A DNA stretch of 64,000 bases, taken from Paramecium octaurelia. Taxonomy: Eukaryota; Ciliophora; Oligohymenophorea; Peniculida; Parameciidae. A program made the position numbers and the translations under genes. The first letter of the stretch is position 1, and every line of letters begins with the position of its first letter. This document shows, piece after piece, positions 28,126-40,076 of this stretch. The stretch is taken from assembly GCA_905182995.1 (NCBI GenBank), contig CAJJDP010000132.1:231940-295939 (forward strand). The letters are read 5' to 3'. The notes beneath the pieces are model-generated. The model ran no database searches, was not told where the DNA came from, and saw only the letters and a program-made list of their open reading frames with translations.

Positions 28126-28661
28126 ATGATTTGCAGGCCAAGAATAATGAAGGAACAAAACGACCTATAGAAGTTGAATGACCCGACGATGATCATTCAA
28201 GTCAATGAGACTGACATCCTAATTTGGTCTGTCTATTTACATGGCCCTGAAGACTCTCCATTTGAGAATGGAATCTTTAAGGTAAAATAGATAAATCAAC
28301 CAATGAACTCTAGATCAAGGTTTCCATCCCATCCAATTATCCAATCCGTGCCCCCGCACTTCATTTTCAGACAAGAATATTTCACCCCAATGTACATATG
28401 GACACAGGCGAAGTATGCTTAGAAGTGCTTTCGTAAAAATGGGAGCCTCGTTGGACCATCGAAAGTGTCATACGAGCTGTTAGACTAATGCTCTAAGAAC
28501 CTAATCCTTATAGCCCATTGAATTGCGATGCTGCTAATCTACTCAAAGCCAATGATTTAATCGGGTACAAATCTATAGCTTAGTACTATACTTTAAAATA
28601 TGCTATCGATAAGCATGAATACATGAATAAAGTGAATGCTAAAGACAAGAAGACTCAATGA
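28126..28661 (+). CDS. PEX4-like ubiquitin-conjugating enzyme (E2)
   Basis: One 32-nt intron (28282-28313) gives 167 residues of pure UBC fold. Visible landmarks: YLHGPEDSPFENGIFK, the catalytic site HPNVHMDTGEVCLEVL with the active Cys at about residue 92, the WTI helix, and NPYSPLNCDAANLLK. The last block resembles peroxisomal Pex4 (E2 that ubiquitinates the receptor Pex5 for recycling), including the missing C-terminal helix. The asparagine of the classical HPN motif is present. The start at 28126 gives MICRPRIMKEQ, matching the normal E2 first helix; 28147 is the alternative. Confidence 0.83.
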
Positions 28662-29029
28662 ATATAGAGAAAATGATGTAGTAATTTCATTTAACATTTT
28701 ATTATAAACAATTTTAATGTGTGTACTTACAGAAATGGCACTCCGATTGTCATAATATATAATGTTTTAAGACATTCAGTGAAAATCCATGGATTGAATG
28801 GACACCCAACAGATCATATCAAAATTTGGAGATATTAATTCGAAATTCTAAAATTAGTTTAAATTAATGATTGGAAACGCTTGAAGGATTTCGGAAGAGA
28901 ATTAAAAACAATCTAATAAATATAAATTGTAGAATAATATTCACAAATAATTATTGTGTTATTTTTAAAGGAGTATTATTATTCAGTGATTAATGAACCA
29001 AAAATTTGATTCATTATAATATTATATAC
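28662..29029 (+). other. Unresolved open frames, possibly a small gene
   Basis: Two overlapping frames between about 28717 and 28997 both look coding. One reads WHSDCHNIQCFKTFSENPWI, the other INDWKRLKDFGRELKTIQ. A 30-nt GTTTAA...GAAG intron near 28857 could join them in more than one way. No ATG gives a clean start and no family is recognised. Confidence 0.25.
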
Positions 29030-29410
29030 ATGAAGGAAGTGATTGACAATTCTTAGATAGTTGACGGAAAGCGAAAACGCGTAATGTCTGCAAATGGAGT
29101 GATGTACGTTGTAACGAAGGAACTAATGCGAGAATAGAGAACTTCAGTTCCTTAGGTTTAAAAGACAGTAGTAAAGAAAAAAGAAAAAAGTAAGGAGGTC
29201 ATAGAAAAGCCGTAATGCAAAAATGATAAAAGAGTGAGAATAACAAAGTCAGCTTTGAAAGAATTGATACAAAGTCACTTTATAGTAGTCGATGACAATG
29301 AAGAAGCAATGATCTAAAGCAGCAAGTATTAAATTGAACGATTTTAATAGATAATTTTAGAACTCACTGGTTGGAAATAAAAATAGACACAGTTCATCAT
29401 CTAATTCTGA
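29030..29410 (+). CDS. Small basic protein of unknown function
   Basis: A single-exon frame of 126 residues. Lys/Arg-rich first half (DGKRKRV, VVKKKEKSK), then a more regular helical part (SALKELIQSHFIVVDDNEEAM) and a Gln-rich end. Several Gln codons are TAA/TAG. The basic N terminus could be a nuclear signal. No known domain; the call rests on a clean ATG-to-TGA frame with coding-like composition. Confidence 0.55.
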
Positions 29411-30854
29411 ATTTGATTCTTCATCATCATCTAGGTACTTATCTATTTATAATATAAAAAGTTATTGAGCAAGGGATTTTTGATGTTTAAATTATATATA
29501 TATATTAAATATAGATTATTACAAATAAGGCACTAACGAGATTAACTCTCACTCTAAATAACGTGGTTGTACTAATTAAAGAAACCCTAAATAAATCCTA
29601 ACATTCAATCAAATAGAAAATTCTAACAAATCGATTATAAATAAAGTTAACATTAAACTTTGAAAGCTATAGGGAAAGTTGACTTAGAGTTTCAGCTTCT
29701 AAGTTAATTGCTATTTTAAGGTATTTTGAATAATGCAGAACATATGTACTCCATTTATCCATTGTTTGTATTTATGCTATTTGAATAGGTATGAACATAT
29801 CAATCACACTATCAATATAATTAGTTAAATGGAATACTAGTGTTTGTAAACTGTTTCTACCCTTCTATTAATTGTAGATTAAAAGTCCAAAAATTTGCCA
29901 ACTTTGGATTTTAAAAATTCCTCTTTTCTTTTCATGTTGAGTTATTGGATAAATTAATGCTAAATATATGTTGTTTTAGAGATTCCACATATTCACTATT
30001 ATCCTTTTCTATTCTAAATCGAAATGGAGATTATTTAAGAATAAATTATCAAATCGATAAATAGAATAATGATTTTGAACCCAATTGATAAAGGTATTTT
30101 AGAAGATAAGGGAAATGGCATTTGTAGACTTTTGAGAATCCCTAATCAATCTAAAATATTGATGCTGGAAAGAATAATCAAAATGAATACTTTCAGTTAA
30201 AGGATAGAGATTGTTTTGAAATTAAGATGTTGTGATCCTAAATAAAATTGAATTATAATAGGATTACTGCTTTTGAATATATTAATAATAAGTTTGATTA
30301 GGTTAAAGTTATTGGGGCTAAAATTTTGGAGTATGACATTCAAATTAAATCATACATAATAATCAATATTGACTTTATTAAAACATTCATATTTCAGAAT
30401 ATATGATGTTAAATCAAAGATATATTATTTTAGTGAGTATGATTAATTTTATCTAGAAAATTATAATCTTAATTTTAAAGTAAATTTTATTGATTCATCA
30501 ACCAATAGTGTTTTTATTATTGAAATAATTAAATAGTAGAGGAATAATTAGAATAAGAATATTTTAATAAATTTTTGGTAACTTTGCCAACATTTGTTAT
30601 AAAAAGTACTAATATATAGTGCATAATTATTTTTGATTATTATTCCCAATTTATTGTCAAGTTTGTAATAATATTGATATTACTTCTTCATATTAGATGA
30701 TACAATATTTTAAAACTGATTATTAAATTATTACGTAAATTATAATTCTTAATAAATTTTTGATGATGTCATTTCTTACATATTGAATTTTCAATTAAAA
30801 TATTATATAAAAAATGCATGTAAGCCCTTTATTGATAACGAAATATATATTTAA
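29411..30854 (+). other. AT-rich region with broken coding-like frames (possible decayed gene)
   Basis: The frame 29733-30251 is open for 172 codons from an ATG. Another frame, roughly 30080-30405, reads ENPQSIQNIDAGKNNQNEYF and later ITAFEYINNKFDQVKVIGAK if a 33-nt GTTGTG...TAATAG intron near 30224 is removed; a third continues with KIYYFSEYDQFYLEN to about 30690. The pieces seem to belong together but cannot all be joined with normal introns. This suggests a pseudogene or a fast-evolving gene. I recognise no family. 30700-30854 shows nothing. Confidence 0.3.
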
Positions 30855-32321
30855 TCAATCTTTTGGAATAGGTCCATCATAATCTGCAATCAAATACATA
30901 ATACTGGCAATGGCTACCACATTATCATCCATATCTTCTGGATCCATCATCCACATAGAATCACCAGCAGTGTGATGATAAGCGAAATAGAAATCATGAT
31001 TTTCATTATCAGCAATTCTATTGTTCATCATAGGAGTTCCTGTGATCTCAGCCAAAACCCCACTATCGACAGATTCTCCATCATTTGGGTATACGCGCTC
31101 AGCCCCAATGCCAGTTAAATATTCTTAAGCCAAATATGTAACTAACTGGCTATAAAATTAATATAAGAAGGAGCTTACGTAAATTATTATCCAGCTGTAA
31201 TGCCAAATCCATATGGTTTGGTAGATCCTAAGTCTGATTCGAATGCAATGATGTGATTTTCTTTACCGTGATTAAGAGCATAGTGAAATCCTCCATTGTT
31301 TTTCTGGCCCATCTCTTCACCACTCCAAGCAATAAATCTTATAGTTCTCTTTGGTTTGAGTCCCAATGAATTTAAGACTCTTAGTGCTTCTAGGCAGACA
31401 ATAACACCACCACCATCATCATTGGCTCCTGTTTGTGATCCAACGTCCCATGAATCCCAATGACCACCCATTAATAAGATCTCATCTGGATATTTGGATC
31501 CTTTGATTTCTGCAAAGAAGTTATCACTAGTTGTTTTATATTACTGTCCTCCTGTCTTAATCTCCACTACAACCTTTTGACCTCTTTGTCTCATTCTGTC
31601 TATCATATCGGCATCTTCAACAGTAATTGCAACTGCAGGTTTTTTGATATTTTCATAATCCGTCATTCCCTTTTAAATTTAAAAAAAATACATACCGTAT
31701 GTGGTGATGCAATTGAAACGCTGGCCACACTTCTGATCATCGTACCAATGGCTCCTGCTTTTTCTGCCTCTGTAGGTCCTGCAAATCTGAATGCTACGGC
31801 TGATCCATATCCATTCCATTCAAAATTGTAGCATACAATCTTTCCTCTCACATCCTTCTGTTTCAATTCCTCAAATGAATGAACAACCTCCACTTCTCCC
31901 TTCACAGTCCCAGCAGGTGTCCATCCAAGGCCAATCATGTTCAATTTTTAAGGAATCTACCTTGGCTCGTACAATGTAACACTTTCTTCTCCTCTCATCC
32001 AAGATGTGATCTCGCCCAAATTCTCCTTCCACACTCTGTCAAATCCCATTTTCTCGATCTCCGAATAGAGTGCATCTACTGCATCAGCCATGCTCTCTGA
32101 TCCCCATAACCTGGGACCAAAGGTATCTACATAATATGCCAATCTATTGTAAGCTGAGTGGTAATGTTAGGTTTGGGGATTCTTTATTGATTCTCGTATT
32201 TACTTGTATATATATCATCTAAGATTACCTAAATCACTCCTTCTGTCATTTTGTCTTTTACACTCCTCAACATTAGAGCATTCACACAAAATGCGAATAC
32301 TAGTAATATAATAAATTTCAT
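30855..32321 (-). CDS. M28 family carboxypeptidase Q-like metallopeptidase, secreted
   Basis: Four exons (introns 32203-32228, 31670-31695, 31150-31178) give 461 residues. An N-terminal signal peptide is plain (FIILLVFAFCVNA). The M28B zinc site is complete: GGHWDSWDVG (His, Asp), GANDDGGGV (bridging Asp), SGEEMG (catalytic Glu), AFESDLG (Asp), and YHHTAGD (His). A PA-like insert lies at about residues 105-195. Carboxypeptidase Q (PGCP) hydrolyses circulating dipeptides in animals; in a ciliate a lysosomal or phagosomal digestive role is likely (inference). Confidence 0.9.
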
Positions 32322-32447
32322 ATTAAAATAATTCTAAGAATTAATCGCAATTAATTCAATACTTTTATTCAAGGAAATTCTGAATGGAACATTTGAGTGT
32401 TCTTAAGATTCCTTTATTTTAAGAATTTATTCATAATAATACAAATT

Positions 32448-33601
32448 ATGATTCAAAGGTCGTCGAAAGCAAAACGCTTACTAGAGGAAGGACAGTAAAA
32501 TCTCACTCTCAAAAAGTTGGTCAAATTTTCACATTATGAAACAATTTTCAAGTTTGTTTTCTTTCTTGTCTTAAGTAATTTTATACCATTTAGCTTTCCT
32601 AGTTGTTATCTCCCTATATAGTTTCGATATCATCTAATTTTAACAATTCCTCCAAGAAAAGAACTTTCGAAGATTCGATTGGAAGGACATTAAATGGCTC
32701 TTTATTGGGCTGATTCTGATACATGTATAGGTGTATTCTTAGCATTAGATTACTAAAGAGATAAATAGAATGCTTGCCACTGGCTACGTTGAAAGAAAGT
32801 TAGATTCAAAATATATAGGAACTGATCGATAATTAAGGGTCTAAAAAATTGTGAAATGGATTTATGACACTGTGTACTACAGCAGTGCTACTCTCTTCGC
32901 ATTTATCACATTTCGAAATGAAAAATGGTTCCCAACCGAATTTGGTGGAACTAATTTTAAAGAGACTTTATATGATTTTCCCAACATCCCAGATGTACAA
33001 TAATTGGTTAGTATCATATTAGAATCCTTGGGTTCCTGTGTATTATATGGTTCAGGCCTCAAGTCATGTGCATGCCTTATTGTTACTAATGGTTTATGGT
33101 ACAAAAATAGAACTGAAATATTGGGAATACTTATTACACCACTCACTTGCTGTTAGTTTACTTTACTTTTCAACAATGTATAACTGCGAGAATATTGGAA
33201 TTGTGGTTCTACTACTCCATGATATCAGTGACATATTCTTGGCCTTAGGAAGAGCATACGGAGATCTTGGAAAGACCAAGATTTTAGTCTACCTTGGGTT
33301 CTCCTCTATATAAATATCTTGGTTGTACACAAGAGTGTATGTGTTCCCATTAAAGATTTACGATTGCATATTGAATCATCCATAATTCTTGCCTTATTGG
33401 TAATATTTATCAGATATCTTTAGGGATAGAACAAAACATGCCTATTACAATCAAATTGGGTTGATGGTATTACTCTTCGGGATGCATGTTTATTGGACAA
33501 TATTTATGGTGAAAGTAGGATTGGGCATTTTCTCATCCGGTCGTTATAAGAATATTTATGATAATAGAGAAAACAAGTTAGATCACAAGAAAGAAAATTG
33601 A
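32448..33601 (+). CDS. Ceramide synthase (LAG1/TLC domain)
   Basis: Four exons (introns 32575-32593, 32725-32742, 32995-33022) give 362 residues. Acylates sphingoid bases in the ER. The TLC/Lag motif region is clear: KIVKWIYDTVYYSS, YYMVQASSHVHALL, then WEYLLHHSLAVSLLYFS and LLLHDISDIFLALGR, which hold the paired His and Asp residues needed for activity. About six hydrophobic helices. No homeobox-like insert, so it is of the yeast/plant type. Two introns are only 18 and 19 nt. The 3' part (from base 33128) is repeated exactly at 34540-35013, see the repeat entry. Confidence 0.87.
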
Positions 33602-34538
33602 AATATAATATTATCAATTCTTAATTTCAATATCAAAATTAATTTGTTAATTAAAATTCTATACTCAATTACTCATTATAATTTAAAATTTCACTGTAAT
33701 TAATAAACATAATTGTTTTATATGGTAGTGATTAATGTTCTTATTAATAAGTAGTTGAAACGTATAAAGGTTAATAAAATGGATCCACCACCATATTACA
33801 TAGTTTTATTGCTGAAATAATATAGCATTCTTTCTTTCTCTTACTTGCTTCAATATTGGAACTCCATTAATATTAATGATTAAATTAACTCTATATAACT
33901 ACTTTTAATATAATAATCGATAAGAATTAATTTTAATATTTATTATCTCGTAGTTCCAATCTCTGAATTTCTTCATTTATGGGTTACTATTGTGAATCAA
34001 AAAAATACACTCTGATAGCTCTTTCGATATTATGCATGTCATAGATCTGACTAGAATGTATCATCGTTATCTCTCAAATGACAAAAAAAGTTCCTCCTTC
34101 TGGGAATGGCTGTATTTAAATAAATATAAACATTAATTAAATGAGTAGTACTAATCGTGCCTTCCGGATGAAATAAATGTAGAGTCCAAGGATGTTTTCT
34201 GATCACCCACTTAAAACATTACCTGATGAAAGAACAACGACGGTTTTCAACCAATCTCGAAAAATGGAATCACAGTCTAGTTATGATAATGTTAACAATA
34301 TTCACTTATGCAAAAGGCTATTGAAAATCGACTCTACCACATAGAGTAGTTAGCGGAATCATTGAAGTCCAGCACTTCAATAGAATAGACCAGAATTATG
34401 AGTAGTTTGCAGGAGATTGCCAAAACACTTAAAAGCATTTCTAAAACTGAGATTGAATTAAACTAAAAGAACAAACAACTTGATCATGTTACCATGGAGG
34501 CTGTTATGTAAAAATAAACAATACAAAAATTAAAGGAC
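33128..34538 (+). repeat. First copy of an exact 1,411-bp direct repeat
   Basis: Bases 33128-34538 reappear at 34540-35950 (offset 1,412) with no difference at the points I compared, and the copies are separated only by one N at 34539. The unit holds the 3' 474 bases of the ceramide synthase gene, the ~540-bp spacer and the first ~400 bases of the GAF gene. This is what a mis-joined contig overlap looks like. The partial GAF gene start at 34141-34538 in this copy is therefore probably not a real second gene. Confidence 0.93.
33602..34140. other. Intergenic spacer
   Basis: Between ceramide synthase and the GAF-protein start (repeated at 35014-35552). AT-rich. A minus-strand frame with peptides such as PFPEGGTFF and DMHNIERAIRVYFFDS lies at about 33960-34100, but it has a TGA and no clear gene model. 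Confidence 0.4.
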
Positions 34539-34539
34539 N
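34539..34539. other. Single ambiguous base (N): assembly gap marker
   Basis: The only N in the window. The sequence left of it ends exactly where the repeat unit ends and the sequence right of it restarts inside the ceramide synthase gene, so it marks a contig join rather than a miscalled base. Confidence 0.95.
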
Positions 34540-35013
34540 TACTTATTACACCACTCACTTGCTGTTAGTTTACTTTACTTTTCAACAATGTATAACTGCG
34601 AGAATATTGGAATTGTGGTTCTACTACTCCATGATATCAGTGACATATTCTTGGCCTTAGGAAGAGCATACGGAGATCTTGGAAAGACCAAGATTTTAGT
34701 CTACCTTGGGTTCTCCTCTATATAAATATCTTGGTTGTACACAAGAGTGTATGTGTTCCCATTAAAGATTTACGATTGCATATTGAATCATCCATAATTC
34801 TTGCCTTATTGGTAATATTTATCAGATATCTTTAGGGATAGAACAAAACATGCCTATTACAATCAAATTGGGTTGATGGTATTACTCTTCGGGATGCATG
34901 TTTATTGGACAATATTTATGGTGAAAGTAGGATTGGGCATTTTCTCATCCGGTCGTTATAAGAATATTTATGATAATAGAGAAAACAAGTTAGATCACAA
35001 GAAAGAAAATTGA
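34540..35013 (+). pseudogene. Partial ceramide synthase 3' fragment (assembly duplicate)
   Basis: Encodes the last ~157 residues of the ceramide synthase at 32448-33601 with the same stop, but no start, promoter or upstream exons. The N at 34539 and the exact identity argue that it is an assembly artefact, not a biological pseudogene. Confidence 0.85.
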
Positions 35014-35950
35014 AATATAATATTATCAATTCTTAATTTCAATATCAAAATTAATTTGTTAATTAAAATTCTATACTCAATTACTCATTATAATTTAAAA
35101 TTTCACTGTAATTAATAAACATAATTGTTTTATATGGTAGTGATTAATGTTCTTATTAATAAGTAGTTGAAACGTATAAAGGTTAATAAAATGGATCCAC
35201 CACCATATTACATAGTTTTATTGCTGAAATAATATAGCATTCTTTCTTTCTCTTACTTGCTTCAATATTGGAACTCCATTAATATTAATGATTAAATTAA
35301 CTCTATATAACTACTTTTAATATAATAATCGATAAGAATTAATTTTAATATTTATTATCTCGTAGTTCCAATCTCTGAATTTCTTCATTTATGGGTTACT
35401 ATTGTGAATCAAAAAAATACACTCTGATAGCTCTTTCGATATTATGCATGTCATAGATCTGACTAGAATGTATCATCGTTATCTCTCAAATGACAAAAAA
35501 AGTTCCTCCTTCTGGGAATGGCTGTATTTAAATAAATATAAACATTAATTAAATGAGTAGTACTAATCGTGCCTTCCGGATGAAATAAATGTAGAGTCCA
35601 AGGATGTTTTCTGATCACCCACTTAAAACATTACCTGATGAAAGAACAACGACGGTTTTCAACCAATCTCGAAAAATGGAATCACAGTCTAGTTATGATA
35701 ATGTTAACAATATTCACTTATGCAAAAGGCTATTGAAAATCGACTCTACCACATAGAGTAGTTAGCGGAATCATTGAAGTCCAGCACTTCAATAGAATAG
35801 ACCAGAATTATGAGTAGTTTGCAGGAGATTGCCAAAACACTTAAAAGCATTTCTAAAACTGAGATTGAATTAAACTAAAAGAACAAACAACTTGATCATG
35901 TTACCATGGAGGCTGTTATGTAAAAATAAACAATACAAAAATTAAAGGAC
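34540..35950 (+). repeat. Second copy of the 1,411-bp direct repeat
   Basis: Same unit as 33128-34538. This copy continues into the complete GAF gene, whereas its ceramide-synthase fragment (34540-35013, in frame from within TYLLHHS-like TLC sequence) has no 5' half. The true locus is presumably one copy: the ceramide synthase from copy 1 followed directly by the GAF gene. Confidence 0.93.
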
Positions 35951-37625
35951 TAATAAGTAAATTCATGAGGATGTATATTTAGAATCATTACAAAAATGAC
36001 AATGAGGGATACTTAAAACAGTTGAGTCTCTCCTAGTAGGATTAGCATAAGTTATGCAGGGATTTGCTGCAGTAGAAAAGAGTGGTGGAGGAACAGTATA
36101 AGAAAATCAAGTTCTTGGAGAAAAGGATTGAAATGATGTTGGAGAAGAATCTATATGTAAGAATTTTCCATTGAGTTTACGATAGTCTCACTCCGAAGAG
36201 CTCAGGAATACATTGTCAGAATTGATCAGGGATAATGAGTAACTCAAACGGGATTTAGTAAAAAAGGAGAAGGAGAATGAAAGACTCAAGGATTTAAATT
36301 CCAAATTAATTTAATAAAATAATAGATTGACAAAAAAGTTAGATTCCTTAAAAACCAAGAAAGTCGGAGTTAAGGAAACTGTAACTGAAAGCTAATAGAT
36401 TTCTAATTATGCCTTCAATCCCAATTCCTTACCAAACAATCTAGAATTCCGATTGAATGATTTGGATAATGACGATTGTGATTTCTTATTGGATTTAATT
36501 GAACATGGGCCAGAAGTCTTTACAAATCAAGTTGTTACACTCGATTCTGTACAACAAAAGAAGGATCTAATCAATCTAGTGGCATGTACCCCTTTATCTG
36601 TAATCTAATAGCTCAATTTATAAGTGCAAGAGATTTCTCTGAAAAAATAAATCAAATTATGAACGAATTTATAACAATGATCAGTTACAAGAGCATTCAG
36701 GATTTTCAAATACATGTTAGCAAAGCATTTCGATCTATTTTTGGAACTGAAATAGTCCATCTATGGATAATTGACGGTATGACATGTCGAGCTCAGACTT
36801 ATGATTGCAATGGAGCTCAACACGTTGCCTTATTAACCGATGGAGTCTTTAGCTAATTAGTATTTGAGGATTACGGCATAAGAAGTCCATCGAAAAAATA
36901 AGAACTGCTCTATATAACAGAGAACAATGAAGTTTTTGGCAAAAACTTTCTCTTACTTCCTATTATGGGAAATAGTTCGAAGCCTTGTGGAATATTGGAA
37001 GTAAATTCAACCATCATATTCATAGATTCAAAACATCTAAGAAAATTTATTCTTAGATTCTCAATATTATGGGTTATTGATCAATATGTTAAGTAAGTCA
37101 GTCGTGTAGAGTATTTTGGATTTCGAAGCTTTAGTTAAAGAACTTAATTACAGGGATCTCTTCTATAGATGTTTCAATAGGTTGATCCAATGTAAGGATA
37201 AAGACCATTTTTGTGCCGCATTACAAGAATCTGCAATGTAAATATTTCAAATTGCTTAAACTAAATTGTTATTCATTGAGAATAATCAATTTTGGATTTA
37301 AGGGAGATCTTATCAATTACAGGCTGGGTGTGCTTATTAAATTTATTTAAAAGGCAAGCCTCAAATATTCACTTAAATTACAAGGCAAGATCATTTTGAT
37401 GAAAATACAGACATCTCCTCAATATTACCTGTGTTCATTGCACCAATCTATTTGAATGACTAAGTTTCAGCCATCCTACAATTTATACTAAAGAGGAAAT
37501 AAATGATTGATAAACATCCATTTGGAAATTAGGCTAATATTGGGTTCAGATTAGACACAATTGATTAAGACGCCCAGAAGTTTTACGAAATAGTATAGAA
37601 TGCTTTTTAGATTGTATTTAGATGA
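35553..37625 (+). CDS. Coiled-coil protein with two GAF domains
   Basis: Six exons (introns 35703-35728, 35957-35982, 36157-36185, 36586-36611, 37001-37025) give 646 residues. Residues 1-60 are Ser-rich and basic; about 60-250 are coiled coil; two GAF modules follow at about 335-460 (FRSIFGTEIVHLWIIDG, NFLLLPIMGNSSKPCGILE) and 500-640 (FQIAQTKLLFIENNQFWI, ILPVFIAPIYLNDQVSAILQF). GAF domains bind cyclic nucleotides or other small ligands and often control phosphodiesterases or cyclases, but no catalytic domain is attached here. A truncated 5' copy lies at 34141-34538. Confidence 0.78.
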
Positions 37626-37679
37626 ATTTATATATATATATAATGTTTATTTATTTAAGTATCTAAATCAAATTAAAAT

Positions 37680-40076
37680 TCACTTTTATTATTCTTGATT
37701 TTATTCAATCTATGATAATGAATCAAATTAGGAGGGTTATCTCATACTTCTATCTAGGTTCTTTTAACTCTATCCAATTTGTAATCTCGAGAATTCTGAT
37801 TAAGGATTTGACAGATCCAAATTTCTCTTGCTCATTGGATCATATTTAGATTACTATTTAGATGTTGGATCATTGTTTTTGAGATTTCTTTGTGATGTTG
37901 GATCCTTATTGGAAAATACTAAATTTGAATACGCTTGAGACTAAACCTAAGGATTCGACCCAAGTGATAGCACTTTGTTAGATTATCGATTAGATTGATA
38001 TGGTTCAGGTACATTTTTATTTTAGTACATCTTTTATAGTTTTTCAAGTTCCTCATCATAATTATAGACTGAGGATCTCGAGAGACTGCTTTTAGAAGTT
38101 TCAAATTTCCATGCATTTTACATCTCTTTGATTTCAGTTTTAGATAAATCTAATTAATCCAGAATGGTTTTCTGTTTTCTGATTTCATCCACTTATTGAT
38201 CAGTCTTGAATTCAAATGGATCAATAGTCAAATTGACATTAGCAAATTAGAATTTGTACTCATGTTTGTTTTGTTAAATTTAGAATCTTTAATAATCTTC
38301 TTTCCTTTCTTGAAGCTTGTTTTTTATTGGGATGATATCTTACAACTCCTTCTTTTGATTATATAAGGCAATCTCTAACTACTGATTTTATTCTACTATC
38401 TTTTTTTTGGTAATAGCTTGCAGTTTCAAGATTTCTTGCTTTTGTACTTCTACCATTCCATTTAAAGCAGTGTCCTTCAATCGTTGATTGTATTCATCAA
38501 TTAATTTATAGTATTCTTATCTATCATTATTGTAATAATATTCCATTAAATAATCTAAATATTCCTTATATCTTTGGAATTTAACTTAAGTGAGGTACTC
38601 TTGGGCTATCTATTCATCAAGAGGATTATACTTGGTTTATAATTTCATCTCGTATTGTTGCATCTTCTCATCCTATTCCCTCTTCAATTCCTCCAAGACT
38701 TCTTATCTGATTTGCTATTTGGCATCTCTCAGTAAGTTTTCAAACTCTTATTTGGTTATTACATCTTCATTAACTCTATGGTCTCTTCTTGGAATTTCTT
38801 GATTGTAGATTTGCTATTTCAAAAAGGATTAAGCATTCATGGATATCCCTGATTAAGAGCTGCTTAATGATTAATTCACTTAGTTCTATCCCATCAGTGA
38901 TAGAATACTAATAGAACTATCAGGACTGGTTGGTTGATTAAATTTAATGATTGACTCATTCCTGGATTTGAATTCGTCCTTTATTTTATTCACTTTTTCA
39001 AATGAATCTGAATTCATTTACTATTTCCATTCATCATAACTTAACAATTTGTCCATCAATTTCGGTTATTGCCTCTGTTGATTGGTGATGTAAATATTTT
39101 CGTTGTAGCATTTTTGAATGAACCATTTAATTTTCTCCAATAATTACTTAGCATCTGATGATCTGATCTTGATGTTTTCTATTCTCTCCACATTGTTGCT
39201 CTCATCCATATATTTATAGATAAAATCCAGCAATAATGCTGATCTGATCAAGGCTGTAGCATCCTACTTGATTTCCTTTAACAGACAACACTCGACAGAA
39301 AAGGTCTACTGAAAATAATGTAAGATAGTTCTTGTCACTATCTCATGATCATTAAACCTACTTTGAGGGTGAGTCTAAGGATCCAAAATGTAGCACCTCC
39401 TCTTTGAAAAGTGTATTATATACAAAAAGTACATGTCTTTGTAGGAAGTGATAGCTATGACTTGATCGATTATTGACTTGATATTGAAATTTTCCTTCAA
39501 ATTCTTCAGCTTATAACCTCTTTGTATTGGAATATTCTTTATTCTATCAAACTGAGGCAACAATTCAAAATAGCACATTTAAAACTCAAGATGATAACTG
39601 TTGTCCTTAGTTTAGAATGCTTCGTAGTAATTGAGTAGAAAATTAATGTAGTAATGCTAACAATCCTCACTGTATTTCAAAGCACTTCATAAGCTAAATA
39701 ATCAAACTTACAAGGACTTGAATGTAACATAGTTTGGCCCCAATTGTAAGCAGATAACGATATTCCCAGGAATTGGCTTATCTTCTTTGGAGAGTGGCTG
39801 AAATTGATTAAGTTTTAATAATTACATTATATAATGGACATTCCAATAAATAACTTCAAGAGTCTGATTCTATTTGACTAATCATATCAAATTACAATTA
39901 CTGCCGAAGAAAAGTACACCTTGTAAATAATCAAATAGACTTTTATATCTTCAACCTAAATCCTATGATTAATGGGATTAAAAAAATTTGAGGAACTAAA
40001 GTTTTTGGTTATCTAGTGAGCCAATTTTTGGAAGAGATGTGGCATTTTTTGCAAGAATTCCTATTGCTAAATTCAT
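37680..40076 (-). CDS. Large protein of unknown function with C-terminal coiled coil
   Basis: Four exons (introns 39963-39996, 39870-39895, 39685-39711) give 769 residues. The first ~290 residues look globular and include DMYFLYIIHFSKRRCYILDP and RFNDHEIVTRTILHYF, weakly reminiscent of a Ulp1/C48-like cysteine protease (an ILDP-type segment), but I cannot find a full His-Asp-Cys triad, so I do not call it. A Ser/Asn linker follows, then a long Glu/Lys/Gln coiled coil (~420-660) and a polar tail with repeated SKRNLDLSN-like units. The ATG at 40076 is the first that matches this splice model. Confidence 0.68.

Noticed and set aside
37606..37660. ATATATAT microsatellite-like runs here and at many intergenic sites
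   Set aside because: Short AT repeats are expected in a genome this AT-rich and show no unit structure worth annotating.
37680..40076. Ulp1/C48 SUMO protease call for the large unknown protein
   Set aside because: Only one segment (YILDP and nearby) is suggestive; I could not find an ordered His, Asp and Cys triad with the usual spacing.
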